Below, piece after piece: positions 5,274-6,316 of a stretch of DNA of 6,316 nucleotides. Position 1 is the first letter of the stretch. Each line of letters opens with the position of its first letter. The notes under the pieces are model-generated. The model made no database searches. It had not been told where the DNA came from and worked only from the letters and a program-made list of their open reading frames with translations. Both the position numbers and the translations under genes were made by a program. This stretch comes from Cupriavidus sp. (GTDB taxonomy: Bacteria; Pseudomonadota; Gammaproteobacteria; Burkholderiales; Burkholderiaceae), in assembly GCA_013362725.1 (NCBI GenBank), contig JABFVP010000489.1, forward strand, positions 1-6,316, given 5' to 3'.

Positions 5274-6269
5274 ATGGTGAACGTAGACACAAAGCTTCTA
5301 GTGATCTTCACCGAGCTGCTGAGCAAGCGTAATGCCACCTACGTGGCTGAGAAGATGCACATGACCGCGCCGGCGGTCTCGCATTCGCTGGGCAGGCTGC
5401 GCGAAATCTTTGATGATCCACTCTTTATCCGCGTCCCGCACGGGCTGACGCCGACGCCGCGCGCGCTCGAGCTGGGCCCCAAGATCCGCGACATGCTGGA
5501 CCTGTGGTCGTCGATCAACGAGGGCGACGCGGACAACTTCGATCCGGCCACCGCCACCGGCACGCTCAATATCGGCTTTGCCGCGGAATTGGGCGATACG
5601 GTGTTCAACCGTTTCGTGCTGCGCATCAAGGCGCTGGCGCCGGACCTGCATATCAAGCTGGTCGAGTCCCATTCTTGGGAAACCGACGTGGCGTCGATGC
5701 GCGCCAATGAACTCGACCTGGCATTCTCGCCGTTCCCGACCCGCCATCCGGAAATCGTCGAGGAAATGGTGACGTCGCTCAACCTGTGGGTGTGCGCGCG
5801 CAAGGACCATCCGGTGCTGAAGGGCCACTGCACGCTCGAGCAATACCTGGACTGCGGCCATATCTTCATGGCGCATTCCGGTGGCTCCGGCCGCCCGGCG
5901 CCTTCGCTCATCCCGCTGGACTACGCGCTGCAGCAGCGCGGCCTGAAGCGCAACGCCTCGCTGACGGTGCATTCGTGGCGCGCCCAGGCCGAACTGGCCT
6001 CGCAGTCGTACATGATCTTCACCGTCAATGCGCTGACCAAGGACATGGCCTGCGAGACCTATGGCCTGTAAGCCTTCCCCTTGCCGGCGGAGCTGAACAC
6101 CACGCTCGGCCTGAACATGTTCTGGCATCGCAGCCGCAACACCCACCCGATGCTGGTGTGGGCGCGCGGCTTGTTCCGCCAGGTGGTGGGCGAGTTCGTC
6201 GGCCTGCCGCCGGCACGCCCGGCCCGGGTGGTGAGCGAGCAGGACCTGCAGGACCTGCAGGCGCGCTGA
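5274..6269 (+). pseudogene. LysR-type transcriptional regulator interrupted by an in-frame TAA
   Basis: Up to the TAA at 6069-6071 the frame encodes 265 residues. The winged helix-turn-helix is intact (about residues 7-65: LLVIFTELLSKRN, VAEKMHMTAPAVSHSLGRLR, DDPLFIRVPHGLTPTPRA). The effector-binding domain starts near residue 91 (GTLNIGFAAELGD) and reaches ACETYGL. After the stop the same frame stays open for 66 codons to TGA at 6267-6269. It reads AFPLPAEL, then LGLNMFWHRSRNTHPMLVWAR, the usual last strand and helix of NahR/NodD/LeuO-like LysR proteins. The restored product would be about 331 residues. The truncated form keeps DNA binding but lacks the end of the effector domain, so it is probably inactive or unregulated. 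The ATG at 5274 (GGGGG 7 nt upstream) matches the family start; a GTG at 5247 would add nine residues. The target genes are unknown. Sequencing error or readthrough cannot be excluded. Confidence 0.8.
6240..6260 (+). repeat. 9-bp tandem repeat encoding Gln-Asp-Leu
   Basis: CAGGACCTG occurs twice in tandem followed by CAG, giving QDLQDLQ near the C-terminal tail of the LysR frame, beyond the premature stop. It is likely a slippage product. Confidence 0.6.
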
Positions 6270-6292
6270 CCCGCGGGCAGCAAGCCAGCAAC

Positions 6293-6316
6293 AAAAAACC
6301 GGCGCCTGGCGCCGGA
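6293..6316 (-). terminator. Probable bidirectional terminator at the right edge
   Basis: CCGGCGCC (6299-6306) and GGCGCCGG (6308-6315) form a strong hairpin. Six A residues (6293-6298) lie on the left, so read on the minus strand the stem is followed by TTTTTT. That suits a convergent gene arriving from beyond the window. The plus-strand T-tract, if present, would lie past the edge, so termination of the LysR transcript is likely but not visible. Confidence 0.7.

Noticed and set aside
5298..6146. 282-codon minus-strand frame opposite the LysR-type gene
   Set aside because: It is an antisense shadow; the plus-strand frame has a clear helix-turn-helix and effector domain.

Overview
The window looks like a housekeeping stretch of a GC-rich betaproteobacterial chromosome, most likely Burkholderiaceae and probably Cupriavidus or a close relative. 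That placement rests on the strong G/C bias at third codon positions and on remembered similarity of the transketolase and GAPDH proteins. It is an inference, not a database result.

Left part (1-1475, minus strand): three genes read leftward as one compact transcription unit. They are a VOC/glyoxalase-fold protein, rsmE (16S rRNA m3U1498 methyltransferase; its start overlaps the VOC stop in TGATG) and the first 75 codons of a YidB/DUF937-type protein that runs off the left edge. A sigma70-like promoter (TCGACA-N17-TAAGAT on the minus strand) lies in the divergent intergenic region at 1547-1575.

Middle (1789-4905, plus strand): tktA (transketolase) and gapA (NAD-type glyceraldehyde-3-phosphate dehydrogenase) form an apparent dicistron. 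They are 84 bp apart, separated by a GC-rich hairpin without a U-tract, and closed by a strong UUCG-loop intrinsic terminator at 4924-4954. The two enzymes are linked metabolically, because glyceraldehyde-3-phosphate made by transketolase is a substrate of GAPDH. No cbb (Calvin cycle) genes are visible, so these look like the housekeeping copies. The 313-bp divergent region upstream of tktA holds an extended -10 promoter and several small dyads and repeats that could be operators.

Right part (4906-6316): a visibly more A/T-rich 368-bp gap leads to a LysR-type regulator gene. Its reading frame is interrupted by an in-frame TAA at 6069-6071, and 66 codons with family-like C-terminal sequence follow in the same frame. 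The gene therefore looks like a recent nonsense pseudogene, unless the stop is a sequencing error or is read through. A hairpin with a minus-strand T-tract closes the window and is probably a bidirectional terminator.

I found no mobile element, CRISPR array, tRNA or rRNA, and no convincing novel multi-gene system. The points worth a second look are the interrupted regulator, the repeats around the tktA promoter, and the tktA-gapA intercistronic hairpin.
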